Shown: positions 33,322 to 41,252 of the stretch, one piece after another
Layout of the letters: the number at the start of each line of letters is the position of its first letter
Position numbering within the stretch: the first letter of the stretch is position 1
Assembly: GCF_042684865.1 (NCBI RefSeq)
Contig: NZ_JBHUML010000005.1
Coordinates: 434,001 to 498,000 of the forward strand
Reading direction: 5' to 3'
Length of the DNA: 64,000 bases
DNA from: Salibacterium lacus
GTDB taxonomy: Bacteria; Bacillota; Bacilli; Bacillales; Marinococcaceae
Notes under the pieces: generated by a model
Databases searched by the model: none
Told to the model about the DNA's origin: nothing
What the model saw: only the letters and a program-made list of their open reading frames with translations
Translations under genes and position numbers: made by a program

Positions 33322-33555
33322 CTACTTAAAATTTGCCACTTTATTTGAAATGAAATAGGCTGAAGTGGCAATCAACAGCCCCATCATTATAGGGAAAGAA
33401 CCTAAACGAGTCCCAAAAGTTATTTCTTGACTTGAAAAACTTCCCCCACTCGAGAAATCAGGAGTAAACATAGATGTTAGTATCGTGCCCGATAAAATCT
33501 GAAACACGACGTATAGCAGCCCAAAACTAACTATAAACACCAAATATTTTTTCAT
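33322..33555 (-). CDS. Small membrane protein, unknown
   Basis: 77 residues from ATG 33555 behind GGGGGAGGG. It has an N-terminal hydrophobic segment (MKKYLVFIVSFGLLYVVFQI), a Ser/Gly/Phe-rich loop (PDFSSGGSFSSQEITFGT) and a second helix (FPIMMGLLIATSAYFI). The first helix could also be a signal anchor. No family was recognised. It ends at a terminator inside a duplicated block. AT-rich. Confidence 0.7.
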   Translation of the reverse strand: MKKYLVFIVSFGLLYVVFQILSGTILTSMFTPDFSSGGSFSSQEITFGTRLGSFPIMMGLLIATSAYFISNKVANFK

Positions 33556-33752
33556 ATTTGCCCTCCCCCTTCAATTTCCATACCTTATACTGATTTGATT
33601 GTAACAAAAAAGGACAGCACCTTAAACGTTACTATGAAGTTGTCCTAATTAAACTGCTTTCTTTCAAAATTAAATGGCCACTAAGATTTAGTTCTTGAAT
33701 TGGGAACGGCATTTCCTGAGAAAAAAGATATTCCGGGACATTGCCGGATCAC

Positions 33753-34841
33753 CTATTCCGTATTCCCTAACTTACTAATCGCTTTCTCCCTAAACTCACC
33801 ATCTTCCACCATCGCGTTTAAGAAATCATGAAAGACTTTCCGTATCCACAACAATTCATACCGCTTTTCATCTTGAACAAACACGGAAAGAGCTGCCGAG
33901 TCTTGACCATCCGTTTGATACATCGCTGAAGTCAGTGTAAACGCTGTTGATCCTCCCTTAAACCACCGCCGCTTTCCGCTCTCGTTTGCTCTTCCAAGAA
34001 TGCGGTCAACCAATTCCTTGTCATTATCCGATAAATCATCCGATTCGCCTGCCCTCATCATAAACGCTGCGTATTGTTCTGTCGTGGAAGAAGGTAATTT
34101 ATCCATCAAAACACGCTGAACAGTCATATCGTTAATGGTCGACAATTCCTTGAGATAGGGACCTGCCTTTTTGTTTAACACGTTATGTAACATCGTATTG
34201 GACAAGTTCTCGAATTCGTTTTGATTCATCTCTTTTATCGTCTGAGCCATCTGTGCTTTCTTCCAGCCATACTCAACTTTTAAATAGGCAGGAATCAACA
34301 TTGCTGAACTAAAAGCATAAATCGCTGAATGAGGATGGAGACTGTACTTTGTAAGAGTGTGATTAATACGATCTGCACCTAACTCATGAAAAAGAAAGTC
34401 CGTACACGCATTTGAACTAAACTGCATCATACCCTGTGCGATTTGAAACAGATTGACCTCATCCCCTATATTATTCTCTGTCTTCCATCTTGGATGAGCT
34501 CCTCCATCCGTATTCTCGAAATAGAGGTCATCAAGATCCTCTACTTTAACCTTCTTATCAAGCACGACTTTCTTTTCTTTTACCGCTTCAACCAAGGTGA
34601 AAAGGTAAATCAATTTAACAGTACTTGCAAGCGGCATTTCTTTATCTTCATTGAAGGTGAGCAACTTACTCTTATTTTCCAATAAAGTTACTGAGCAGGC
34701 GTCTCGGTGTTCTTCAATATAGGTGAGAAGGTCTTCTTTTGTTTTTGATAAGTGTTTCATTTTTACTACATACACCATAATGGTTGGAATAATGATTAAA
34801 AGCATCAACACTCCGACGATTATTACTAAAAGTAATTTCAT
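33753..34841 (-). CDS. Membrane-anchored serine hydrolase, class A beta-lactamase-like
   Basis: 362 residues. An N-terminal membrane anchor (about 3-27) is followed by a penicillin-binding/beta-lactamase fold: nucleophile S73 and K76 in ASTVK, S142-S143-N144 as the SxN motif, and FKGGST near residue 300 in place of KTG. The fold suggests an enzyme that uses an acyl-serine on the outer membrane face: a carboxypeptidase-like, esterase-like or beta-lactamase-like activity. The lack of the usual Glu166 region makes a true beta-lactamase call unsafe. AT-rich composition. Confidence 0.8.
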   Translation of the reverse strand: MKLLLVIIVGVLMLLIIIPTIMVYVVKMKHLSKTKEDLLTYIEEHRDACSVTLLENKSKLLTFNEDKEMPLASTVKLIYLFTLVEAVKEKKVVLDKKVKVEDLDDLYFENTDGGAHPRWKTENNIGDEVNLFQIAQGMMQFSSNACTDFLFHELGADRINHTLTKYSLHPHSAIYAFSSAMLIPAYLKVEYGWKKAQMAQTIKEMNQNEFENLSNTMLHNVLNKKAGPYLKELSTINDMTVQRVLMDKLPSSTTEQYAAFMMRAGESDDLSDNDKELVDRILGRANESGKRRWFKGGSTAFTLTSAMYQTDGQDSAALSVFVQDEKRYELLWIRKVFHDFLNAMVEDGEFREKAISKLGNTE

Positions 34842-34854
34842 CGTATACTCCTTT

Positions 34855-34888
34855 TAAAAAACGCTTCTGTGCTCAGCACGGGAGCGTA
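34855..34888 (-). terminator. Terminator-like hairpin between the small fragment and the serine hydrolase gene
   Basis: ACGCTCCCGTGCT and AGCACAGAAGCGT pair imperfectly around one base on the minus strand and are followed by TTTTTTAAAA. It lies upstream of the serine hydrolase gene and would end minus-strand transcription entering from 34908-35012. Confidence 0.7.
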
Positions 34889-34907
34889 ATGATACAGCTT
34901 CAGAGTT

Positions 34908-35012
34908 TCACTTGAGCTTTTCCAGACGTTCATCTAATGCTTTCCTGTCTTCCTTATCTTCGGCGGTCGCAAGCCCCTTTTCATACAAAACCTGTGCTTT
35001 ATGATAATTCAT
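34908..35012 (-). pseudogene. Short C-terminal remnant of a helical (TPR-like) protein
   Basis: The minus strand encodes MNYHKAQVLYEKGLATAEDK, then EDRKALDERLEKLK and a stop, 34 residues. This looks like the last helix pair of a tetratricopeptide-type protein. The GGAAGG before the ATG is too close to serve as a ribosome binding site, and a terminator follows, so it is more likely the tail of a lost gene than a peptide gene. Confidence 0.5.
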
Positions 35013-35056
35013 CCTTCCTAACTGAACAACTACCGGGCTGAATAAATTCCTTTAAG

Positions 35057-35092
35057 ACGGAGCCCGGGAAACCTCCCGCGCTCCGTTTTTTT
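35057..35092 (+). terminator. Orphan terminator
   Basis: ACGGAGC..CGGGA pairs with TCCCG..GCTCCGT around a short loop, and seven T residues follow on the plus strand. No plus-strand gene ends nearby, so it probably belonged to a gene since lost. Confidence 0.8.
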
Positions 35093-35538
35093 ATAAAAAA
35101 TTTTTCTGTGTGAAGAATTCTCACATTCGATGGGTGAAGTCTGAATATCCGCGGAAATCCAGGAGATTATTCGTGAACACCTGTCATGGAGTGATGTGAA
35201 GCGGAAACTGATACGAATACGACTATTAAACAGAGGAAAATCAAGATTATTTATTAGCCTTTTCAACCAAAGAAAATCGCGGGTTTTTAGATAATATACA
35301 CAATGACGAGGGGGAGAAGTAACCTTATAATATCTGTCAGAAAAGTTAATAAAATTGAAGATAAAATGCTGAAAGAAAGGCTGGGTATCAGTTTTGATTA
35401 TGATTTATTTTACGGAGGGGGCTTTTTATACATAAAAAAATAGCAGCTTTCAAGCAGGTTTTGGATTTCTATGCAATGTTAAAAAGAAGGAGCATATAGA
35501 AAAATACCATTGATTCTATCTAAGGGGAAATGCTTAAA
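35093..35538. other. Gene-free AT-rich leader of the NCS1 permease
   Basis: No gene was recognised. Two Shine-Dalgarno-like stretches (GGAGGGGG near 35416 and AGAAGGAG near 35485) are not followed by sensible frames. I looked for a purine riboswitch and did not see its core. The promoter for the permease must lie here but no clear hexamer pair stands out. Confidence 0.4.
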
Positions 35539-36939
35539 ATGGTTGATACAACCCAAAACATACAGTCCAGCGGTTTTAACCAAGAAAATTTAACACCACA
35601 AAAACATCGAACGCTCGATAGGGTTTCTTACCTGTTACTGCTTATTGGAGCTGCTGTAGCCATCAATGCTTTTATGCTGGGAGCAAGCGTCATTGTCCCG
35701 GATGGGGAATTGAATTTAGTGCAGGGAACTTTAGCTGCTGTCGTGGGATTAACGATTGCAACCATTGCTATGAGTATCAACGGACGTCCAGGTCATAAAT
35801 ATGGAATTCCTTTTGTTGTACAGTTACGGACATCTTTTGGAATGACAGGAGCAAAAATTCCCGGTCTTATTCGGGCGGCGCCTGCAGTCTTTTGGTATGG
35901 TATACAAAGTTGGATAGGTGCATCAGCTATGAACGCTGTATCCATCGAACTCATGGCTTACGATAATATCGTTTTATATTTTATTACCTTTCAAATTCTA
36001 CAAATTGTTCTTACGGCCACTGGTTTTAAAGGGGTCAAATGGTTGGAGAACATTGGTGCCATCGGCTTAATCATAGGGCTTGGATATATGTTCTATGTCG
36101 TTTATACAAACTTTAATGCTGAAGTGGGACAGCTGATAACTACTGAAGGGACCTGGGGATTAGCCTTTTGGGGAGGTGTTACCGCGTTTTTGGCAAATTT
36201 TAATACGGTGGCACTGAACATTAGCGATTTAACCCGGCAGGTAGATACTAAAGCAACACCTACTTTAATGTCTATTTTACACTGGGTTGGTTTTGTTCCT
36301 ATTACAACGTTCATGGGAGTTATTGGAATTATGGTAGCTGGAGCGACAGGCTCCTGGGATCCTGTCACAGTCTTTGTGGAGGTAATGCCTAACAGCACTG
36401 TACTTATTGTTCTATTATTCTTTATTGCCCTGGCGCAAGTAACAACGAACGTCGTCAACAATGCCATTCCTGCAACGTATGTCATTATGGATGTTTTTAG
36501 AGCACCATATGTGAAAACATCGATTGGCATTGGGATCCTGGCGGTACTTACGTTTCCTTGGATCATTCAAACCTCGGATGTATTTCAACTTTTTGTGCAA
36601 ATCTATTCAGGATTTTTGGGACCAATATTTGCTGTTATGATTGTTGACTATTACATTGTCCGCAGACGAAACTTAAATATAGAAGAGCTCTACAACAGCA
36701 ATGGATTTTACAAAGGTATTAACTGGCCGGGAATCATAGCAATTATCGTTGGAGCACTTGTTGGCTTTACCGTTGTTGAGATTGCATGGTTTATCAGTTT
36801 AGTTCCAGCTGGATTATCTTATTATTTACTCATGAGGTACCTGCCAATTAATAAAAACTTTTTAAAAGATTCCATATTTGAGGATAAGTCAGATGGGTGG
36901 ATGAATGGAACAGAAAAAACAAAATCAAAAAATCTATAA
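35539..36939 (+). CDS. NCS1 family nucleobase/allantoin-type permease
   Basis: 466 residues from ATG 35539, with AAGGGG 11 bases upstream; ATG 35530 is only two bases from that site. It has about 12 membrane helices. Family features are GIPFVVQLRTSFGMTGAKIPGL in helix 3, the WYGIQSWIGASAMN segment, and the helix 6 GVTAFLANFNTVALNISDLTR. Those mark NCS1 cation symporters for purines, pyrimidines, allantoin, hydantoin or thiamine. The substrate is not decidable here. No catabolic gene is adjacent. It is AT-rich relative to the window and ends at a long hairpin terminator. Confidence 0.9.
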   Translation: MVDTTQNIQSSGFNQENLTPQKHRTLDRVSYLLLLIGAAVAINAFMLGASVIVPDGELNLVQGTLAAVVGLTIATIAMSINGRPGHKYGIPFVVQLRTSFGMTGAKIPGLIRAAPAVFWYGIQSWIGASAMNAVSIELMAYDNIVLYFITFQILQIVLTATGFKGVKWLENIGAIGLIIGLGYMFYVVYTNFNAEVGQLITTEGTWGLAFWGGVTAFLANFNTVALNISDLTRQVDTKATPTLMSILHWVGFVPITTFMGVIGIMVAGATGSWDPVTVFVEVMPNSTVLIVLLFFIALAQVTTNVVNNAIPATYVIMDVFRAPYVKTSIGIGILAVLTFPWIIQTSDVFQLFVQIYSGFLGPIFAVMIVDYYIVRRRNLNIEELYNSNGFYKGINWPGIIAIIVGALVGFTVVEIAWFISLVPAGLSYYLLMRYLPINKNFLKDSIFEDKSDGWMNGTEKTKSKNL

Positions 36940-36952
36940 TATGGAATAGAAT

Positions 36953-37011
36953 GGGTCATGAAAATCACTATCCTTTCTATAAGTTGGTAGTGACTTTCAT
37001 GGCCTTTTTTT
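36953..37011 (+). terminator. Terminator of the NCS1 permease gene
   Basis: GGTCATGAAAATCACTA pairs with TAGTGACTTTCATGGCC over about 16 bp around a 17-nt loop, followed by seven T residues. Confidence 0.88.
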
Positions 37012-37181
37012 GGTGCAAACCTAACAGCTGCCAATTTCCGGGCTCCAAATAATTAAGCAGGCCGACTAGGTTGAAACCACAGGAGTCCAGGACGAGAAGC
37101 GACAATACCGGCTGACTCATTTAAAGCAGTCTGACCCTATCCCGATTTCGCGGCGTTTTTTCAGGTTTATTTTCACAAAAG

Positions 37182-37229
37182 AAAAAGGGCGGCAGTGAAG
37201 GAGCAGGATCTCAGGAATCCGCCCCTTTT
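37182..37229 (-). terminator. Terminator of the RlmCD-type gene
   Basis: AAAAAGGGCGG and CCGCCCCTTTT pair around a 26-nt loop; on the minus strand a CCCTTTTTC run follows. It lies 11 bp after the stop codon. Confidence 0.75.
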
Positions 37230-37240
37230 CCCCGCTTCAA

Positions 37241-38647
37241 TCAAACACTTTTCTCAGCTCTCTTTTCCAGCCGGGTCACTGATTCGATATGGTTCGTCTG
37301 CGGAAACATGTCAACGGGCTGCACTTCTTTGGCCGCGTACCCGCCGTCTTCGAGAATCTTGAGGTCCCGGGCGAGTGTCGCCGGGTTGCAGGAGACGTAG
37401 ATGATTTTTTCCGGCTGCATGTCGATCATGGTCTGTAGAAGCTTTTCGTCGCAGCCTTTGCGGGGCGGGTCGACGACGAAGACATCGGGCTGGAGACCGT
37501 TTGCTTGGTGCCACCAGGGAACGAGTTCTTCGGCTTCTCCGACGGCAAAGGTGGTGATGTCGTCGAGCTTGTTCAGCTCGGCGTTTCGTTTGGCATCGGT
37601 GACTGCTTCCGGAATGGATTCGACGCCGTAGACGTGACGGGCCTTTCGCGCGAGAAAGAGAGAAATCGTGCCGATGCCGCAGTAGGCGTCGATGACGGTT
37701 TCGTTACCGCGCAGGTCGGCGTATTCCAGTGCTTTGTCGTAGAGTGCTTTCGTCTGCTCCGGATTCACCTGGTAAAAGGAACGCGCCGATATGGCGAAAG
37801 AGATGCCTCCGATCGTGTCGTAAATGTGTTCGTTCCCCCAGATGAGGGTTGTTTTTTCTCCGTAAATGGCATTGGTCCGTTTCGTGTTGATGTTCTGCAT
37901 GATCGAGGTGACGTTTGGCATCGCTTCGGTGATATCGCGGACGATATCCTTTTTGTGCGGCAGGTCGGGGCCGTTGGTCACGAGCACGATCATAAGCTCT
38001 CCGGTGGTATGGGCCTGGCGCGTAACGACGTGGCGGAGCGTGCCGCGGGCGTTTTCCTCGTCATAAGCTTTGATGTTGTGCTGATCAGCGATGCGTTTGA
38101 CGGTCTGCACCGCTTCATCGTTCGCTTCTTTCTGGATGATACAGCTTTCCATGTCCATGATGCGGTGCGACCGTTTCTGAAAAAAGCCGGCTTTCAGATG
38201 ACCGTCGCTGCGTGTGCCGACCGGGACCTGGGCTTTGTTGCGGTAACGCCACGGGTCTTCCATGCCGATCGCCCGATGAACGGGGATGTTATCGATCCCG
38301 CCGATACGGGTGATGGCGTCCTGCACCTGTTTGTGTTTGAACCGGAGCTGGGCGTCGTAAGTCATGTGCTGCAGCTGACAGCCGCCACATTGGTAATAGA
38401 TCGGGCACGGTGCTTCGGTACGTTCGCTGCTTTCTTCGATCCGCTCTATAATCCGTCCGAAGCCGTAGCCTTTTTTCGTTTTGAGGACTTTGATCTGCGC
38501 GGTTTCGCCGGGGAGGCCGTACGGGACGAAGAGCGCGTACCCGTCCACCTTCGCGACACCGTCCCCTTCATGGGTAAGGTCCTCGATCACCGCGGTGATA
38601 ACGTCATTTTTCTGTACCGGCGCATCCGTGTGCTGCTTCTTTGCCAT
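37241..38647 (-). CDS. rlmCD: 23S rRNA (uracil-C5)-methyltransferase RlmCD/RlmD type
   Basis: 468 residues starting MAKKQHTDAPVQ at 38647, eight bases after AAAGGAT. A TRAM RNA-binding domain (about 13-72) precedes the iron-sulfur cluster cysteines C81, C87, C90 and C169, and then the SAM-dependent domain with DAYCGIGTISLFLA and DPPRKGCDEKLL. The catalytic Cys is in YVSCNPATLARDL. It methylates U747/U1939-type positions of 23S rRNA; in B. subtilis one protein, YefA, does both. YefA also sits beyond gatCAB and yerQ, so the synteny supports orthology. Repeat element D lies 79 bp upstream of the start. Confidence 0.95.
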   Translation of the reverse strand: MAKKQHTDAPVQKNDVITAVIEDLTHEGDGVAKVDGYALFVPYGLPGETAQIKVLKTKKGYGFGRIIERIEESSERTEAPCPIYYQCGGCQLQHMTYDAQLRFKHKQVQDAITRIGGIDNIPVHRAIGMEDPWRYRNKAQVPVGTRSDGHLKAGFFQKRSHRIMDMESCIIQKEANDEAVQTVKRIADQHNIKAYDEENARGTLRHVVTRQAHTTGELMIVLVTNGPDLPHKKDIVRDITEAMPNVTSIMQNINTKRTNAIYGEKTTLIWGNEHIYDTIGGISFAISARSFYQVNPEQTKALYDKALEYADLRGNETVIDAYCGIGTISLFLARKARHVYGVESIPEAVTDAKRNAELNKLDDITTFAVGEAEELVPWWHQANGLQPDVFVVDPPRKGCDEKLLQTMIDMQPEKIIYVSCNPATLARDLKILEDGGYAAKEVQPVDMFPQTNHIESVTRLEKRAEKSV

Positions 38648-38725
38648 AATAGTTGATCCTTTCTCTCGATGAATCTGTGCTGTCCGCTATTTTAACACAT
38701 ATGGAAGAGGGCTGGCTCGATGGGG

Positions 38726-38830
38726 ATTCGCTCGAAATAATGTGGTTTTCGCTCGAAACGGGAGTCATATCGCCCGCTTTCGACATGATTTCGCCCGCAA
38801 TCGACAAACATTCGCCCGATTAAACATACT
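38726..38830 (+). repeat. Dispersed 21-bp repeat element, locus D (5 units)
   Basis: Units begin at 38726, 38747, 38768, 38789 and 38810. All open with TTCGCYCG or ATCGCCCG; units 3 and 4 contain TTTCGACA/AATCGACA. It fills most of the space between the NERD gene stop (38855) and the methyltransferase start (38647). Confidence 0.9.
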
Positions 38831-38854
38831 GCCGCCTCCCCTCTTCCCTGATTT

Positions 38855-39823
38855 TCAATCCAGCAGAATCTTGTATTTCACCGCCCGACCGGATCCAGAT
38901 GCAGGATAAGACAGAGAGCCTAGCAGCCGCTTCACGGTAGAAGGAGATGAAATATGGAGAAAAGAGGCCGCTTCCTGATTGGAGATACTGGGGTGAATAA
39001 GAAATGCGTAATCCTGCAGTGCCTGGTGGTGGGCATTTTTCGAGGTATACCCGCAGTGTGGACACAGCCAGTTTCCGTGGATGCGCTGCATGACCGTTTT
39101 GCCGCAGGCCTGGCAGAACACGCCTTTCACCAGATCCGAAGAGGGGATATGATGGCGGTGCAGCGGGTTCTGCGGAGATTCAGAGTTTGCAGCAAGGAGA
39201 AGACGGGTAAGTTCGCGGACATCCGCATCGGATAAGACGGGAGCTGGATAGTGACGGTGCAGCTCATGAATTTTATCAGGCAGCAGGTAAGCGGGGATCA
39301 CTTGGGGATACATGCCGGCGGTGCCGTTTTTACGTTTCAACACGGATCGTGGATGAGCCATAACAATAAGGGTCTTTATAGGAAGAGAAGGTATCTGATT
39401 CCGCTCAAGCCACCAGCCCATCTGCATTTTATGTCTGTTTGATTGATGAACCGGATGCTGAAATGCTTCTTCTTTTTCATTATCGAACCGGATCAGCTGA
39501 TGGAATTCAGCGTCCAAGGTGAGAATACCGGTGATGTTTTTAACTTCAACGAGGATGATGCATGAGGTCGTGAGGAGGAGTGTATCAATCTGAAAAGAGC
39601 GCGTGCCGTCGTGCAGGCGGAGGTTATGGAGAATACGCCAATCCTCGTTCAGAAATCCGAGATGGTAGTCTATCGACTGTTCTCCTTTGAAACCGGCCCT
39701 CCACCTGGCAAGTTCATTTTCCACTTCGGCTCGTTTCGGATGAAGAGCTGGAAGACGCCGGTCGAGCGCCTGAAGTTTCTGGAGATAAAGAGGCATGGTT
39801 CGGGGTTTTTCAATCAAGCACAT
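38855..39823 (-). CDS. NERD domain protein with C-terminal zinc ribbon
   Basis: 322 residues from ATG 39823 (MCLIEKPRTMPLYL), behind AAAGGAA. The NERD domain (about 40-160) has the nuclease-like elements FKGEQSIDYHLG, FQIDTLLLTTSCIILVEVKN with the Asp and Glu-Val-Lys catalytic pattern of the PD-(D/E)xK fold. A zinc ribbon CQACGKTVMQRI..WLCPHCGY lies near residue 255, followed by a small helical domain. NERD proteins are thought to process nucleic acid, but no substrate is known. It lies between repeat elements E (upstream) and D (downstream). Confidence 0.88.
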   Translation of the reverse strand: MCLIEKPRTMPLYLQKLQALDRRLPALHPKRAEVENELARWRAGFKGEQSIDYHLGFLNEDWRILHNLRLHDGTRSFQIDTLLLTTSCIILVEVKNITGILTLDAEFHQLIRFDNEKEEAFQHPVHQSNRHKMQMGWWLERNQIPSLPIKTLIVMAHPRSVLKRKNGTAGMYPQVIPAYLLPDKIHELHRHYPAPVLSDADVRELTRLLLAANSESPQNPLHRHHIPSSDLVKGVFCQACGKTVMQRIHGNWLCPHCGYTSKNAHHQALQDYAFLIHPSISNQEAASFLHISSPSTVKRLLGSLSYPASGSGRAVKYKILLD

Positions 39824-39856
39824 CACGTTCCTTTCGTTTCGCCGGCTAATGTTCAT

Positions 39857-39940
39857 TTCCGCTTGCAATCGACATGGTTTCGCCCGCTTTCGACACGATT
39901 TCGCCCGAATCCACCGGCAAATCGCCCGTTACGCCTACTA
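39857..39940 (+). repeat. Dispersed 21-bp repeat element, locus E (4 clear units, possibly 5-6)
   Basis: Clear units begin at 39857, 39878, 39899 and 39920; TTTCGCCGG at 39837 and ATCCGCATA at 39941 are possible degenerate flanking units. Units 1 and 2 carry ATCGACATGG/TTTCGACACG. It lies in the divergent spacer between the NERD gene and the aldo/keto reductase gene. Confidence 0.85.
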
Positions 39941-40042
39941 ATCCGCATACACCGATCCGAGCTGCTTTCTTATTATAATAAAAATATCAAAATTGTTCCA
40001 ATCTTTTTTTTCAGGTATGATGGACAAAAGGAGGTATTTGTC

Positions 40043-41014
40043 ATGCAGTATCGGAGACTTGGAAACAGTGGACTCAAAGTGAGTGAAATCGGGCTCGGCA
40101 GCTGGCTTACGTACGGATCCACCGTGGAGGACAACAACGCGGCCGATATTATCCGCACCGCCTATGAACGCGGGATTAATTTTTTTGATACCGCTAACGT
40201 GTACAACCGCGGGGAAGCGGAAAAAGTCGTAGGGCGCACTCTCCGCGAATTCGAGCGCGACAGCTATGTACTGGCGACGAAGGTCTATTTTCCAATGGGA
40301 GACGGCCCGAATGACAAAGGCTTGTCCCGCAAACATATTATGGAGCAGTGCGATGCCAGTTTGAAACGGCTCGGTGTGGACTATATCGATCTCTATCAGT
40401 GCCACCGTTTTGACACCGAAACGCCCGTCGAAGAAACGTTGATGGCGCTCGATGACCTCGTCCGGCAGGGCAAAGTGCTGTACTACGGGTTCAGCGAATG
40501 GTCGGCGGCCCAGATTACCGATGCCGTGCATACCGCAAAAGACCGCAACCTCCATGCGCCGGTTTCAAATCAGCCGATTTACAACATGATCAAGCGCTAC
40601 ATCGAAAAAGAAGTGCTTCCCGTCAGCCAGAAATCCGGTATCGGCCAGGTCGTCTTCTCGCCGCTTGCCCAGGGTGTTCTCACCGGAAAATACAAACCGA
40701 AGGAGAAATACCCGGAAGGCAGCCGTGCCGCCCATGAAGATATCGGAAAGTTTGTAAGCGGATTTCTCGCCGAACCGATTCTTGAGCAGGTCGAACGGCT
40801 CGAAAAGATTGCCCATGAGGAACTCAACGTCAAACTTTCCCAGCTTGCGCTTGCCTGGATTCTGCGCCAACCCGGCGTCAGTTCCGCCATTGTCGGTGCC
40901 AGCCGCCCGTCTCAGCTCGAAGAGAACCTGCAGGCCACCGAAATAGAGCTGGGTGATGATATTCTGGAAGAAATCGAAGAAATTCTAAAAGTCATTGAAG
41001 AAATTAAAACCTAA
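40043..41014 (+). CDS. Aldo/keto reductase (Kv-beta/YghZ-like)
   Basis: 323 residues from ATG 40043, behind AAAGGAGG. A TIM barrel with the catalytic set D (FFDTANVY), Tyr (DTANVYNRG), Lys (LATKVYFPMG) and His (LYQCHRFD). The C-terminal FSPLAQGVLTGKY and IVGASRPSQLEENL are NADP(H)-binding loops. It belongs to the voltage-gated potassium channel beta-like subgroup (AKR6 and relatives) and reduces aldehydes or methylglyoxal-like compounds in the cytosol. It is monocistronic with its own terminator, 30 bp downstream of repeat E flanks. Confidence 0.93.
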   Translation: MQYRRLGNSGLKVSEIGLGSWLTYGSTVEDNNAADIIRTAYERGINFFDTANVYNRGEAEKVVGRTLREFERDSYVLATKVYFPMGDGPNDKGLSRKHIMEQCDASLKRLGVDYIDLYQCHRFDTETPVEETLMALDDLVRQGKVLYYGFSEWSAAQITDAVHTAKDRNLHAPVSNQPIYNMIKRYIEKEVLPVSQKSGIGQVVFSPLAQGVLTGKYKPKEKYPEGSRAAHEDIGKFVSGFLAEPILEQVERLEKIAHEELNVKLSQLALAWILRQPGVSSAIVGASRPSQLEENLQATEIELGDDILEEIEEILKVIEEIKT

Positions 41015-41056
41015 CACAGGATGCACAGGCACCACGACGCCGCTGTGTCATCCACG

Positions 41057-41089
41057 AACCTGTTCCGGTCCGGCCCGGAACAGGTTTTT
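41057..41089 (+). terminator. Terminator of the aldo/keto reductase gene
   Basis: AACCTGTTCCGG pairs with CCGGAACAGGTT around a short loop (TCCGGC region), followed by TTTTTC. Confidence 0.92.
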
Positions 41090-41128
41090 CTTTCCAAAGA
41101 CTTATTTCATTTCTATCCCTGCCTGTAG

Positions 41129-41154
41129 TAAAATGAATATGACAGCGGTTTCAT
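41129..41154 (+). promoter_or_regulatory. Promoter -10 and perfect cre site of the aldehyde dehydrogenase gene
   Basis: ATGACAGCGGTTTCAT (41139-41154) matches the cre consensus at all positions. TAAAAT (41129-41134) just before it is a likely -10, so bound CcpA would cover the start of transcription. The start codon is 99 bp downstream, leaving a long untranslated leader. Confidence 0.75.
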
Positions 41155-41252
41155 AAAGAAAGGAGCTGATTCTTTCTCCGTCTATGACTGAACTGTAAGT
41201 CATCATTTATGACCAGGCTCTTCAACCCTATTTTGAAAGGAGACATTTCATT

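Noticed and set aside
33753..34841. Calling the serine hydrolase a true class A beta-lactamase
   Set aside because: The SxxK and SxN motifs are present, but the Glu166-type loop is not recognisable and KTG is replaced by KGG, so the activity is open.
35093..35538. Purine-type riboswitch before the NCS1 permease
   Set aside because: The conserved core strings of the purine aptamer are not present in the leader, and no paired terminator/antiterminator was seen.
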